NCBI GenBank assembly: GCA_951802425.1
Contig: OX637794.1
Span: forward strand, 434,001 to 498,000
Source of the DNA: Clavaria fumosa
Lineage: Eukaryota > Basidiomycota > Agaricomycetes > Agaricales > Clavariaceae
Direction of reading: 5' to 3'
Length of the DNA: 64,000 nt
In this document: positions 9,327-21,874 of the stretch, one piece after another
Layout: each line of letters begins with the position of its first letter
Position numbering within the stretch: the stretch's first letter is position 1
Translations under genes and position numbers: made by a program
Notes under the pieces: generated by a model
Database searches by the model: none
Told to the model about the DNA's origin: nothing
Seen by the model: only the letters and a program-made list of their open reading frames with translations

Positions 9327-12300
9327 TTAGCATGCAGGTATTTCACTGATGCTGCTGTTAAACAAGTCCAAAGAGAACTCTGTCAGGGTGTTGAAATCTA
9401 AATGTCCATTCTTCCCTCCCTTTTCTTTGAGTAGCTTGATCATCACCTCAGTGTGCTTGTCATAAGCAAGCTTCTCTGCTGCAAGACCACCGGCCATGGC
9501 CATGTTATCAAGTTTGGGATACATCACGTGCTGGAATTTGTGCCAATCACGGTTCTCAGCAACATCCAAGGGGGTTTGGAAGTTGAAGCCATCACCATGA
9601 GCATTGACATCAGCACCCTGATCAAGGAGAAAGGATGCAGCTGCTATGTTGCCCCACATGGCTGCAAGGTGCAGAGCTGTTTGTTGGAATGGTAGTGGTT
9701 TATGCTCGATGCAAGCACGCAATCTCTCTGGACCACCTGGAAGCTGTCCCATTTTCCAAAAGATGGCCTTTAAGGCCTTCTCATTGGAGGCATCATCTCG
9801 TTCACCCTCCTGCTCACTGCAGATGACATGCAGGATGTTGCTTTCTGAGGTGGACAGGTTAGGTGGGAACAAAAGTAGGTCTGGTTTGGCTGCGAGGAGC
9901 AGCTTGAGCATTGCCGGAGCAACTTTAGATCGAGAATTGCGCAGGCAAAGCAATAGAGGTTTGTGGAGATCTGATGGCAGGGGAGTATACTGCTGATTTA
10001 GTAGGATTCGAACGAGCGGAAGGGCGCCATTCGCGACCGCACGATAAAGGGGTGTCTTTGATGTGGCATCCTCTGCATTGACATCAGCACCAGCCAATAA
10101 CAGTGCAGCGGCAATCTCTTCTTGCTCTTCTTCGGAGATTCTGGTGCGATGACTAACCATACCCAAAATCGTGTGCTCTTGTACAGTAAGGTCTGGCTGG
10201 ATTTTATTGCCAAGATGATGAAGGATTGTCTTCACCATGGCAGGACAGCATGCCATGGCGGCCAGACCAAGGAGATAATCGAGTCGTACAGGCACATCAA
10301 ATTCTTCATGGGTGTATGTTCCTAAATCGCTTCCACGGCCAAGGTCCAGCGCACGAATGCAGTAGTCTACGACCACAACGTCGTCATCGTCTATCCCCTG
10401 TAATAGAAGTGCCTTCTTGTCAACGTGAATGTGGTACTTCTCCAGAAGCTCCACAACCGGAATGACGGACTCTTGCATTCCCCTGTCCATATGGATGATG
10501 CGTGATAGTGCACGGAGATGTCCCCAGCCAATCCACCACAAAAGCTGGTCACAATGAGGTAGTTTGTCCTGGTCGCTGTAGTAAAGCAGAAGGTCCAGTA
10601 TCCGAAAGGAGCGTTGTCCAATGGCGAGTTTGAGAGGTGAATATCCCTTTTGATTATCTAGGTTAGGATCCGCGCCGTGCCGTAGCAGTGTCTCGACGAG
10701 AGTGGCATCACCTATCCCAACTGCCCAGTGTAATGCAGAACCAGGAACGCTGCAGTAATAGTCAAACGCAACAAGACCAGGTATATCTGCATATCCAACA
10801 GATGATACAGCATTGACATCGCATCCATACTGAACCACGACATCGATCAAATTGCGGCCGAAAACTGCACCCAAGGTGGCAAAATGCAAAGGGGTCACTC
10901 CGGCAGATGATTGCGCGTTTGGATCTGCGCCTTTTGACAATAGCAGCCGGGCAGCATCTTCCTGGTTATTTCTGCAAGCATAATGTAACGCGGTTTCCCC
11001 TTGGTCATCAGGGCCATCAACATGGAGGCTGTTCGCTTCGAGGATGTCACGGCACCGATCCACATCACCCATGTATGATGCATAATAAAGTGTAGAATTG
11101 TTCTGCAGGCCAGGGAGGAGTGATCCAACCCCTGTGTTGGCGGAGTCGTGCTGATGCAACCCATCCTGGAATAACTTGATGACCTCATCATGTAGGTCTG
11201 GGTCATTTTCTTGCAAGGAACGTTTTGCAGTGAAGGATTTATGTTTCATCGCATTGACCAACCACAGCTTCCACGGCAGACCCGGTGGAATAGAGAGTTT
11301 GGTTGCATCATAAAGGCATTTGATTAGACCTTGTGCTGTGATGTCGCCGCGCTGCGCTGCTTGAGTGGCCCATTCTACAGCTTGTTGGAGATCGCGGTGC
11401 ACGCAGAAGTATTCAATGTGACAGATTGCGAGCACGAGACACAGACGCGCCCCTTTCTCTACGTGGTTCTCGGTATAGAGCTCAGTGCTATGTGTCAATG
11501 CAGTTACGATGAGCTTCCGGAACTCTGGAGGCATGGACCTCATGGAGGATATCCAGGAGGGAAACTATTAAGTGACATCAATGGAAAGCTTTTGGCTGGG
11601 AGGGCAGTCACTGACACGAGGTGAGAATATTCCGAAATCTCCTTCGGTAAGAATGACCAACTTATGGTCCCTAGATATGTACATTTCAGTTGAGCCCAGA
11701 TCGTGCAAAAGCGGGAAGTGTGCACTCGCGTTTTGGGCACCGCGTCGACTCTAGTCATAGAAAGCACATCAATCAAGTTGTCAAGTGTACGGCACCGTTT
11801 TATTGGCTCCATTTGCAAGGTATGGTCTAAGACGCTCTTCATGGTGTCTAGGACATCACGATTATCATAGGATTCTTGCAAGGTATCCAGTGCTAGGCGG
11901 ACAACAACATTGCCAATTGATTTGAGACCATCGAACTCCTCAGGATTTAAAAACGCGGCATTTTCGGAGACGGTGTGTTTTTGAGTTACAGTGGTTGCGA
12001 GTACCTTGTGTTCCGTCTGTGTATCCCAATAGAGAAACCGATAGGGAGGGATACCGTTTAACATGATGCGCCACACCAACAATCCATACGAGTAGATGTC
12101 TGTCTGGAAAAGGTTTGCGGGATCCAGAAGCTGGTCATATTCTGGAGCTCGCCAGATCCGGGAAAAGCCGCTCAATCTTCGCGGGGCAGCTGTTGGCTCG
12201 TTGACAACGCCGATCAGAGAACATCCTGGCAGGGGTATGGTAAGCGACGTTATGTTTCGGGGGAATCAGAGCACTGATTCGAGACACGGCAAGAAAATCC

Positions 12301-13068
12301 TTTCCATGTACACATACCGAAGTCAGAGAGTTTTGCGCGGTAGGATCCATCTTCACTCGTAAATAGAAGCACATTTCTGAGGGATAGGTAAGCGTGCAAT
12401 TACGAGCAGTGCTAGAAGGCACTTGGGGCTTACTCCGCTTTGACATCGCCATGCACAATACCGTGCGAATGGAGAGCCTGAAGGCCTCTTGCAACATCCA
12501 AGCAGACCATTCTCTTTGTCTTAGAACAGAAAGTTAATTTCTCCGGGTCTTGAAATGCTGACAGCGGCCCGATATCAGCATATTCCAGAACCAGGGATGG
12601 GGCAGCAAGCTCGGGACCATCCTGGGTATCCCACACGATTTGAAGCAGGCGAACGATGTTTGGATGTTCAGCAATCGGCTTGTGTCGTAGAATTTTCAAC
12701 TCGAGTAGCACTGCACGAACACGGCGAACATCTTCTGGATCCAATCTCTGGCTGAGGATAGGTTGCTTTATAACGACGTATTCGGCGCCCGCTGGCGTTT
12801 CGGAGGCAGCTGTGTGTCGAAGCGAATCGAAAAGAGCGCGCCGAACGAGGAACGAGCCGCCCTGGCCGAGAAGGGGATAACTTCCCCGCCGGTAGTTGAA
12901 TTGAGCTCCAAACCCGCGTTGACCCTGCGAGTATTGTAATGGAGAAATGGAGCTGGGGTCGATTAGGCTGAGAATCTGGGGGAACGGAGCACTGGCGTAT
13001 GTTAGCGGATGTTGGACATCAGCAATCTCGTCGCTAGTAGATGACGGTGCGGGAGCCCATTCGGACAT
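9327..13068 (-). CDS. Protein kinase with Sel1-like and ankyrin-repeat C-terminus
   Basis: Start ATG at 13068-13066. Exons read as 13068-12434, 12376-12318, 12225 to about 11630, and 11564-9327. The first two introns (57 and 92 nt) are phase-consistent; the third donor is uncertain. The kinase domain keeps a glycine loop (LGQGGSF), the VVIK lysine, an HGDVKAEN catalytic loop (HRD changed to HGD but Asp, Lys and Asn kept), DFG and RAPEY, so catalysis looks possible. A Sel1-like stretch follows (WATQAAQRGD), then at least seven ankyrin repeats (GETALHYACRNNQEDAARLL and similar) reaching almost to the C-terminus, about 1170 residues in all. Its start faces the HeLo-pseudokinase gene across 169 bp. 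A role in regulated cell death or non-self recognition is inferred from that neighbour, not shown. Confidence 0.82.
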
Positions 13069-13237
13069 GGTCGAACTTGCGCGCCTGTGCTCCCTGGAGG
13101 GAGTCAAGTGCAAGAAGGCGGTGCAGTCTCCTGCAATGAATAGATGGGCGCATTTGGTAACAAATAAAACACAAATACAGGATTTGGACAGCAAGTGCAT
13201 TACGGTAAAGAGGTCCTGATCTGAATACCCACCCCCC
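13069..13237. promoter_or_regulatory. Shared divergent promoter region
   Basis: Only 169 bp separate the start codons of two divergently transcribed genes, so both promoters must overlap here. No clear TATA box is visible. Coordinated expression is a reasonable inference. Confidence 0.5.
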
Positions 13238-15122
13238 ATGATGCTTGCCCCCGTCCAAATCGCAGGCTTGGTGTTTGGCGCCAGCGGCACCTTCCCATAC
13301 TTCCAGTCCTGTTTCCAAGCATGGCAATTCATCTCAACCATGCGGAAATTTGGCAAAGACGCGGCCGATTTCGAGGCGCGTCTCCTGGTCGAAGAGCACC
13401 GGCTCATGCTATGGGGGCGCATACATCACCTCACCATGGATAGGATTAACACTAGCCACAGTCGCATGGCTCGGGGAGAGATCAGCGACTATCTCCTGGT
13501 GCCGCATGTGCATGCGGCCGTCGAACGCTTACTCATGACAGCTGCGAATCAGGCGGAAGAGCTGAAGAAGATTATGGCAAGATATGAGTTGCAGAACTGT
13601 GATGCAGGGCCGACAGATCCCGGGTCGTCGACTCCCCATACGGCAGGGACCACAGCGGTGGACCAGAAGGGTGAATGGCCACCCCATCCATTGGCAGATC
13701 CACAGGTGAAGAGCGCGGTCGAGGCCCAAAGGGAACATAGCAGTGATCTGAACAAGAAGTTCAAGATAGGCAAGAAATTTCTTTGGAGCCTTCACGATCG
13801 CAAAGCCTTCGACGAGGCCCTTAAAGGCTACAAAAATTGCGTCGCGAGCCTGTATGACATCACCTTACCATTACACCAGGTGTCGCTGTCGGAAGCGTTG
13901 GGTAGCAGTCTCTCATATCCTCCACCTTCTGAACCGGTCAAATCGCGGTTGGCGGAACTCGAACCCTACTCTAAGGTGGCTGACGACTATCCCGAGTTCA
14001 AAGTTCAGCTCGACGCCTTAGTGCATGCATGGAGGACAGAGGCAGAGGAGGAGGGGGACGCGAGTAGTATGGAAGTCTCCAAGCAGCCCACGTTCGACCA
14101 TGATGGTGGCGGAGTGATCTCCAGGCGCCCCTGCTTTGCAACCGTTGGTGGCGAGTCTTTCACCAAACTGACCTGCGGCGGTATACTCATGCCCCGCCTC
14201 GTGCACAGAAGGCCCCTCAGGCAGCGGTCGCACGGTGCTAATCGAATGGAAAGGCTACAATCCTAACCAAAGCTCCACTGATGTCAAGACTCACATCAAG
14301 ACTCGCATCAAGACTCGCATCAATAGCGTTACGAAGCTGCTCAGTCATGCGCCACAGCAGTCCAAGTATCATCTTCTGCGTTCGACAGGCTTCTTTGAGG
14401 ACGGGAGACCAACGAACGATACCATAAACTCCTGGATCGGCATCATTTACGAGCTCCCGGTGTCCCCTCCTGGCCAGCCACTCCCGACGCTGAAAACTCT
14501 TCGCGAGCTTCTGGAAGATTCGCACGAGTCCGCAGAGACCAATAACGCCACGCAGCTGCGAAAGCGGCATTCCGTACCTAATTTGGGGCACCGTTTTCAT
14601 CTTGCGCAGAAGCTCTCCGAGTTTGTGTTTCATATCCATTCCTGCGGCTGGTTCCACAAGGGACTCCGACCCGAAAATATCCTCTTCTTCTCGAGGCCTA
14701 AAGTGAGCATCGAGGAACCGTATATCGTGGGTTGGGAATACTCGCGCAAAGAAGCCAATGACGAACAAACCGAAAGCATGCCTTTAGGCGATCAGGAAGC
14801 AAACCTCTACGTGCATCCTGATCAGTTGAACTTGCCGCGGCCGCTGTACCGCCGTGAGTTTGACCACTACCAGCTGGGGTGTTTGATGGTGGAGATCGGG
14901 CACTGGACGTCGCTGCGATCTATGCGCGAGAAGCGACCCGCTGCCACTGGGTCGGAGGAATGGACGACGCGTTTGATGAAAATGGTGGACAGGCTGCGGA
15001 GCGTCATGGGAGAGATCTACTATAACGTCACGAAAATGCTCCTGGAAGGGCTGGATAATGGGGATTGGAATGGAGAGTTTGGGCCAGACGTTGTATGGCA
15101 GCTAAAGAGGTGCCATGCCTGA
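13238..15122 (+). CDS. HeLo-domain pseudokinase (MLKL-like architecture)
   Basis: ATG at 13238. Residues 1 to about 210 resemble the HeLo (prion-inhibition and propagation) domain of Podospora HET-S: an N-terminal hydrophobic helix (IAGLVFGASG), a CFQAWQF segment, then FGKDAADFEARL ending in LWG, and a closing FLWSLHDRKAFDEAL helix. An intron of 40 nt (14181-14220, GTATAC to CAG) joins phase-correctly to a kinase-like domain beginning TVLIEWKGYN. Its catalytic loop reads HKGLRPEN (no Asp) and the DFG site reads VGW, so it should be a pseudokinase. HeLo is a membrane-permeabilising cell-death domain in fungi and is considered related to the MLKL four-helix bundle. A 12-base unit (CATCAAGACTCG type) is repeated three times near 14285-14320. 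Confidence 0.8.
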
Positions 15123-15265
15123 ATTTGTGCTCCTAGCCGCATCTATTGCAAGCATGACGGATTTTTAATATCTAATTCCTGCCAGCATCCACGGTGACAA
15201 TTCTCTTGAATGTTATTCAAACTTGGGAAATTACACCACATTAGCAGAAGGATTGAGCTCCCCCA

Positions 15266-15562
15266 TCAATGGTCGGCCGCCTGAGCATCCCGTTTCACAC
15301 GAGCTTTGGGCGTCTGCACGTCAACCCGCAGCACGCCCTGCGCTGCGGCGAGGCGCTGCGCCGTCTCGGTGTGCCATGCAGTGCGGGGGATGCCCACGAG
15401 CCGCACACCCGGGGGGAGCTGCTGCTGGGGCGGGAGGCGCGGTGCAAAGAGCGCGGGGTGCACCGCGCTGGCGAGGAGGGTCGGGTCGGCGAGGTACGGA
15501 GAGGAGTCGGCGAGCGTGAGTGCGAGGTAGACGTTCGCGGTGTAGTCGAGCGAGTCCATCAT
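15266..15562 (-). CDS. Small hypothetical protein, 98 residues
   Basis: ATG ATG at 15562 opens a frame with strong C/G third-position bias, like the neighbouring host genes, ending at 15266. It faces the multikinase gene divergently across about 140 bp. No domain recognised; it holds an alanine-, leucine- and proline-rich core (PALFAPRLPPQQQLPPGV) and a basic C-terminus (KARVKRD). It could instead be an exon of a larger gene. The 143 bases between the HeLo gene stop and this frame hold nothing obvious. Confidence 0.45.
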   Translation of the reverse strand: MMDSLDYTANVYLALTLADSSPYLADPTLLASAVHPALFAPRLPPQQQLPPGVRLVGIPRTAWHTETAQRLAAAQGVLRVDVQTPKARVKRDAQAADH

Positions 15563-15703
15563 CGAAGGTTGAGAGGGGGGTGACCGGTGACCGGTGACTT
15601 GTTGTCACGCCTAAGCCACTTCGACCAACTCCTTTTTGCAAATTGTCACTACTACCACTACCGTACTGTATCATATAATCCCTCCTCTCCCTTTCCGCCA
15701 TCG

Positions 15704-17286
15704 ATGATGCTGATGCCACTTCCCCACGACCACAACCACCACGACCACCACCAGGCGTCACACCCGTCCTCCCGCTCCGCCTCGCTCTCGCGGCCAGCGA
15801 CGCCCTGCGCGCCGCTCCCGTCCCAAGTCGGCGGTCACGACGGCGTGCTAACCTCCGCGGACGAGTCGCTCGTGTTCAAGCCGACGCTCCCGCTCGAGCG
15901 CACGTTCTACGAGCTGCTGCACCAGAGCCACCACATCCAGCGCCAGCGCCAGCGCGAAGGCGGTGTCGGCGGCGGTGTCGGCGGCGGCAGCGCCTCCGCG
16001 CTCGCGGCGCTCCGCCCGTTCGTGCCCAAGTATTATGGCACGCTGAAGCTGGAGGGCGCGCTGCAGGCCCTGTCGGCCTCGAGCGCAAAGGCTGCAGCGA
16101 CGACGGGGACGGCGCCTGCCGCTGGCATCCAGGTCATCCCGATCACAGCGCTAGACCAAGACAAAGATGAGTCATCCGATCCCCGAAAAAAAAGAGAGAC
16201 GCCCGTCTTCCGCATCATCACCCCCTGTCCTACCAATCTCATCTTTTCCCCCTCCCGGGGCTACCCACAGGTGATCGTGCTCGAGAACGTCTCGCACCGG
16301 TTCAAGAAGCCGTGTGTGGCCGACATCAAGCTCGGGACGGTGCTCTTCGACGAGTCCGCGAATGCGGAGAAGCGCGAGCGCATGCTGGCCGCGGCAGCGC
16401 ATACGACGTCCCTCGCAACCGGCATCCGTCTCACTGGCTTCCAGGTGCGCGTCACCCACTCACCCCCGATCGTCCTAGATCTGCTTAATCCATTGGAATC
16501 GCACGACAGGTCTACTCTAACACGTCTACCACGCCTGTGGTGACGCCCAAGTCGTACGGCCGCGCCCTGAAGCCATCAGAGCTGCCCGAAGGCATCGCAC
16601 GCTTCTTCGCGGTGGCCGATCCCGACCCCGACCCCGCCCCAGCAGCAGCGGCGGCAGCGACACCGCTGCTATCGCCTCCAACACACAGCCCCGCCGAGGG
16701 GGGCGACGACAACGACAACGACAACGCCGCCGCCGCCGCCGCCGCCGCCGCGCCCGTCGGGCTCCCGCACACGACGCTCGCGCCGCTCCTGCACATGGTG
16801 AGCCGCGAAGTGGCGGCGCTCCGCGCGGTGCTCGCGTGCGTCGAGGCGCGCTTCGTCGGCGCGAGCTTGCTGGTCGTGTATGAGGGCGACTGGGCGCGCG
16901 CGGAGGCGGGCGTGCGTGCGCTCGAGAAGGCGCGGGCGAGGGCGGAGAAGCGCCGCGGTGGCGGTGACGGAGGAGACGACGATGAAGAAGATGACGAAGA
17001 CGACTATGAAGACGATGACGAAGACGACTATGAAGACGATGACGAAGACGACGAGGACGGGGACGAAGACGACGAAGACGAGGAAGACGAAGACAAAGGC
17101 GGTGAGGGCGTCAAAGAAGACGGCGTGCCGTTCGTCGTGAAGATGATCGACTTTGCGCACTCGCGAGCGACGCCGGGCGCGGGGCCGGACGGAGGGGTGC
17201 TCCTCGGGCTCAACACGGTGCTGCGTCTCCTCGCGGAGCGGATCGAGAAGGTGGGTGACCGCGGCGACGCCCCTCCGACGACGTGA
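15704..17286 (+). CDS. Inositol polyphosphate multikinase (IPK family, Arg82/Ipk2-like)
   Basis: Converts inositol trisphosphate to higher phosphates; fungal homologues act in the nucleus. ATG at 15704 is the first of three in-frame ATGs after a pyrimidine-rich leader. The IPK signature PCVADIKLGT (P-x3-D-x-K-x-G) lies near 16306, the substrate region GASLLVVYEGD near 16860 and the metal-binding IDFAHS near 17150. Introns read as 16133-16270 (in frame, weak donor GTCATC) and 16445-16509 (65 nt, clear). A run of about 40 Asp/Glu residues with interspersed Tyr (16972-17098) sits between the last two motifs, much longer and more acidic than usual for this loop. A second low-complexity insert (Gly/Ser) lies near 15955-15995. 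Confidence 0.88.
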
Positions 17287-19299
17287 CAGAAGACGGGAGA
17301 AATGGGAGGGGACACACGAACACACGTCTTTTTTGTTCTTTGTTCTGTTGTCCTGAGCTCCGTCCGCTTCTTTCCTTCGTTTCGCGTGTGTGCATCGCAC
17401 CGAGGGCTTTTTTTTTTCTGTAACCTGCCATCCGCACCTGACCCCTCTGATGAACAACGCACACAATAACGAGCGAACTATTGCGCGCGCGGCCATCGTG
17501 CGAGTCTAAAGTTGAGCACCTGATGCCCTAGAAGGCTTTGCCCCCGCACATGACCCGCAATGGCCCTTTCACAAAAAGCGGTGTAGCCCGTCCGTCGATA
17601 TCCGGCAAGTCCAAAGGGGACCCTTGCGCCGTTATTGCCGTAAACGAGACAAAGATGCGAAGTTATGGCGCACATCCGCCGCCACAACAACAACACGATC
17701 TTTACGCACGATTTTTACGCACGGATGTTCCGTCCCGCAATGATGGGCGAGCGCTGTTGTTTACACAGGAAGAGAGAGATGATTCTTCACGTAAATGCAA
17801 CGACGTGTGATCTGCATTGCATTTGAATGAGCGGTACTTTTGTCATTCTTTGCATGGCATGGCATGGGTGTGCGGCGCGTGCTACCCATGATCTGCATTG
17901 CCCGAAGGCAAGCGGTCAGTACCGCGCGTGTGCTTCCGTATATCCGACACCCGCAGCGGGTAATATCGGAAGGGGAAGAGCTGCAGTGCCTTTTCCCGCC
18001 GGCCGGGGCGTTCCGACCCTGGGCGGTCCTCTCCGTCGTCAGATCGTCATCCTGCATCACCACCATCATCATCGCCATCGCGTCCCTCGTCCCTCGTCGC
18101 GATGCGCCCGCATGGATACAGATCGGGGGGGGGGCGTCGGTTTAAAAAAAAAATTAGGCAGCATGTTGCATAGCCGCGCTGTATCTTAACCCGCTACTTC
18201 TTGCCGCCGGCACACGCGGGAAGAAGCGACAGCAACCGAGACCCTTTTTTCTTGTGAAATAAGCAGGACAAGGAGGAGGGGGGTTCCGAAAAGCAAATGT
18301 CGGGTGCGGCGCACACATGTAATTGCTGTCAACGGTGATGACGAGGTTCGAAACTCGCACCGCAAAGACCGACTTACTACTGAATGTCGTAGAGATCTGA
18401 TCTCGGACGAAGTTTCACCGAATTACTGCCTTTTTTTTTTTCATTATGAAAAATGGAAACTGAGCGTCCTCTCATGGCGTTGGGTGTGGTTCTTGCTCTC
18501 CTTCATTTTGCCGTGTATGGGGTGGAGGGGGGAGAGGGTACAGCGCGGCTGCTCACTTAACAGGCTTTTTTTGTTTGTCCCTTCGGAGATGACGACGGAA
18601 ACAGCAAAAGCACCCGCGGGAGCACCCGAGTGGTGCATCTTAGATCTAGTCCGGCTCATCTGTCTAACGTCTCGCGCGGCATGTGAAAGGGGAGTGTGAG
18701 GAGTGGGCTGCGGAGCGAGAGGGTAACTTGTGATGATATCGTGTGAAGTAAGGGAATGGAAAATAGATAGTCCCCACCCCTTGCAGGCCCGAACAATCCG
18801 GAGGTAGGACACTCTCCAGCTTGTGAGGCTGGCCAACCAGCATAGGCGAGCTGGGAGAGCCGAGCGCCGCAAGGGGCGGAACAGGGAGGAGAGGATTGTG
18901 AGACTCTTTGAGGCAGGTCGCAGCCACTACGATTTTTCTTTTGGTATTTTCTGAGAGACAGAGACAGGGAAAGGGAGAAGGGAAGCCGATTTACCCCTCC
19001 CTTGAGACACGTGAAATGGTTTATGTACGTTTACGGATATGTCAAATTCGTCGTTGTCGTTGTAGCTCGTCGTTAACCTCTTGTCCTCATTGCGGTAGTG
19101 CTGTCGTCGGTAGTACAGTGTTACATTGCAGTAGTGTCTCCAGATAACCGCGTGATGATTGACCTGCTTACGCTGTATTTTTACAGTACACTATTGCTAC
19201 TGATGGTATCGATGCTATATATAATACTTCTACTGTTATATATAAAACCCCTTAATAAAATAACGTAACACATAAACAATAAACGAACGAACACACACA
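17287..19299. other. Intergenic region without a supported gene
   Basis: Two kilobases with no open frame showing coding bias or family motifs. It must hold the multikinase terminator and distal promoter elements of the next gene. Homopolymer runs (A, T, G) are frequent. A B-box-like GGTTCGAAACTC near 18348 was examined and rejected as a tRNA. Confidence 0.5.
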
Positions 19300-19487
19300 C
19301 CTTTCAAAGACCACATCTCTCATCTCTCTTTCTCTCTCTTCTCTCCTCTTCTTAAATCTCATCTCATCCTTTTAGACTTTTTCTCCTTTTCTCATATCAT
19401 ATATTTCCTCTTTCCCTCTCCCCCCCACCCCGTTATTATCCTTCTCCTCCTCCCTCCTCCTCCTCCTCCTTCTCTTCTTCTCCAACC
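19300..19487 (+). promoter_or_regulatory. CT-rich promoter/leader of the proline-rich gene
   Basis: A nearly pure pyrimidine tract of about 170 bases (CTCTCTTTCTC, CTCCTCCTCC) ends just before ATG 19488. Such CT-rich leaders mark transcription starts of well-expressed fungal genes. A TATATAAAAC-like box lies near 19240. Confidence 0.6.
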
Positions 19488-20365
19488 ATGACAGAATACG
19501 ACTACTCCCCAGACGCGATAGAGAAGTACATGGCAAAGCAGCGTGAAATCAAAGACTGGGTCGATCACCTGCCCCCATTCAAGCCCACTCTCCGCTCACC
19601 ACGTCCAGGTCCCACTCCCGGTACCCCTTACGACTCTGCTAGCACCTCCCGCTCCTCCTCTCCACACGAGCGCAACCCACGCAGACGTCGTCCCTCCCCG
19701 CACCCCCTCCGCTCTGCCATTCCTCCCCAGCCCCAGCCCCAGCCCCAGCCCCACCACCCCCACCACTACCCGCACGAAGAGGAGCAGATCCGCTGGCGTT
19801 CCCTGCCCACCTCCCCCATGCGGCCTACACCCCCGCCCGGTCCCGCCTGGTACCCCCCACCCTCTGTCCCCGCCCCCTTCGCTCTCGCACCACCCCCTCA
19901 CCCCATCCCCCCGCCCGTCTCGCACCACAGCAGCAGCCGTCATCACAGACATCATTCGCACCACCGCTCGCACTCCTTCCCCGTGGGCGCACCTCCCGTC
20001 AAGTCGGTCCCGCCGCCGCCACCGCCGCCGCCGCCGTCGCACGCACCGACGTCGTACCTTTCGCACGACTCGGGTGTCCCGGCCGCACCGGGCGTGTTCG
20101 TCCTCCCTCCGAGTAGTCCGGGCGACAGGTACCATATCGTCGACAAGGATGGGCAGTCCCTCATCTACGTGAGTCCCACCCACTCGACCCGCACCCTCTC
20201 CACCGAGCTAACGCTATGGCGGGCCAGATATACAACGCACAGAACCAGCTCAAATCCGTGCACACCGCGCCCGCACCGCAGCAGCACCCAGGCTCGCCAC
20301 TCGTCTACTACCTCCCCCCTGCTGCAGACGACCGGCATCGGAGGCTGAGAAAGCACAGGCATTGA
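19488..20365 (+). CDS. Proline/histidine-rich protein, 272 residues
   Basis: ATG 19488 follows a CT-rich leader. The protein starts MTEYDYSPDAIEKYMAKQ, an acidic-aromatic helix of a kind I associate with agaricomycete hypothetical proteins, and then turns into long Pro, His, Ser and Arg runs, including nine consecutive prolines near 20012. One intron reads cleanly: donor GTGAGT at 20169, branch GCTAACG, acceptor ending 20227. Reading through it would give a different tail; spliced, the protein ends LVYYLPPAADDRHRRLRKHRH-like at TGA 20363-20365. The body is probably disordered. Function unknown. Confidence 0.75.
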
Positions 20366-21874
20366 CCCCGAAGCCATTTCCCCCGTATCTCTATTACCCT
20401 TCGTCTCTTTCCCTCCCCCTCTACATTTTTTTTAACGTCTAGTTTGGATCCCCGCCGTCGTGTGGCGAACGACTGATCATCATTCACACATCATAAAATA
20501 GTCACGATCATCACTAATTCTCTCCTCCACCCCCCCGCCTCCCCCGCCTATCATCAATGCATTCATCACACCGCGTACTTTTTCTTTTCATGATTCGTAG
20601 ATGTAGCGATTCGGGTTTTCCTTTTTTTGGCCTCCCTTTTTTTTTGACCATCTATCAAATTGAATTGAATTGTTTTTGCTGCTCAAAACTGAACAAAATG
20701 ATACGGGTCTCCGCGGTGGAGAGCGGAATTCCGGCGGCGCCGTTTGTCCTCTGCGTCCCATCTCCCTTGCCTTGGTGCTGGGTTGTTATTTCTGGTCATT
20801 GACTATTTCGGCTGCCCACCACAACCGCAAAAAAAAAGCATGCTGTGCACACGTGCAGACCAAACTGTTGTCCAATCCAGCCCGGGACAGATCCGGGCTT
20901 CTCGCAGCGCAGCGCTAAAACAAACAAACTCTGCAAAAAGCCGTCGGTTACCTGGACCGCAAAAAAAATAAAGCCCTCGCTCGCCTCCCTTTGGCGAAGC
21001 GAAGCGATGCACCGATGATGAAAGCTGCGGTGTTGATCCAGGATGGGGGCCGTGCTTACAGTGTTGCTCCGTGCAGTACAGCAGTGGCGACCGAAGTGCT
21101 GCCGGTGTTACAGTCATGGGCGCTTATTTTGGGCGCCTATATTGTTGTCTGAATTGGGCGTCTTTATTGGGCGTCTGTATTGCCTGCAGTCAAACATTGT
21201 CGCGACGCGTTTTTGGCAAATGGCTCTCCTTTGCGCACTAGCGCCCTCCCTTGCCCTCCTCTGCACCCGGCGCTCCTCCAATTTCTCTCAGCGTCGGCGT
21301 CCCTCGTCTCTCGCTCTCCCATCCCCTCTAGCGCTGGGAGCCTCAGGCTCTGCCCTTCAAGTTGCCATCCGGCGCTATGTCTGACTATTAACGTCTCCCT
21401 TCGCGTATCTCGGACCGACCTCGGACCCCGGACCTGGCGCGTGCGCCTGTTAGCACAGATAGCGCGTAGGCACCCGGTCCCAGCAGGTTGCAGCTCCGCT
21501 GCCCGTTCCTCGTCGCCCGCCCCGTCGCACGCATATCGCACACGACGAGCCGTCGCGGATGCTGGCTTTCCCGCAACGCTAGGGGGGCGCGATAGCATGG
21601 GGTGTCCAATTCGGGGTGCCCTCTCAGGGCCGACATGCCGCAAATACGGCCACACTTGTACAGCTCTATGGGCAATGGGCGTCGTCCGCCACACTCACCA
21701 GGATTTGCTCCCCAGCTACGTCCGACCCCCCAATCCGCACATCTGACGGTTTTTGGTCTTCCCCGCTCCCTTCTGTGTGATATTTCGGACGTATTACCGT
21801 GCGTACTGGGGTGCCGGGCTGCTACTTCGATAAAATGACACTTTCTCTTCCGCGCTTGTCCGCATCACAGCAGC
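20366..21874. other. Intergenic region; distal part duplicated in inverted form at 32.6-33.0 kb
   Basis: No supported gene. The stretch from about 21500 to 21870 reappears on the minus strand at about 33000-32650, just upstream of the second membrane-gene copy, so it is the 5' flank of that duplicated gene. An open frame of 188 codons at 21180-21746 crosses the boundary of the duplication and has no recognisable domain. Confidence 0.5.

Noticed and set aside
16669..17496. 275-codon minus-strand frame over the multikinase acidic region
   Set aside because: A shadow of GAC/GAG codons on the plus strand, which carries the family motifs.
18306..18366. B-box-like GGTTCGAAACTC with a possible pairing TGCGGCG/CACCGCA
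   Set aside because: Only about 60 bases between the putative acceptor strands, no A box and no anticodon arm; too short for a tRNA.
21180..21746. 188-codon forward frame and 176-codon reverse frame
   Set aside because: They overlap each other, cross a duplication boundary and show no domain; the homologous region at 32.7-33.0 kb does not preserve the frame.
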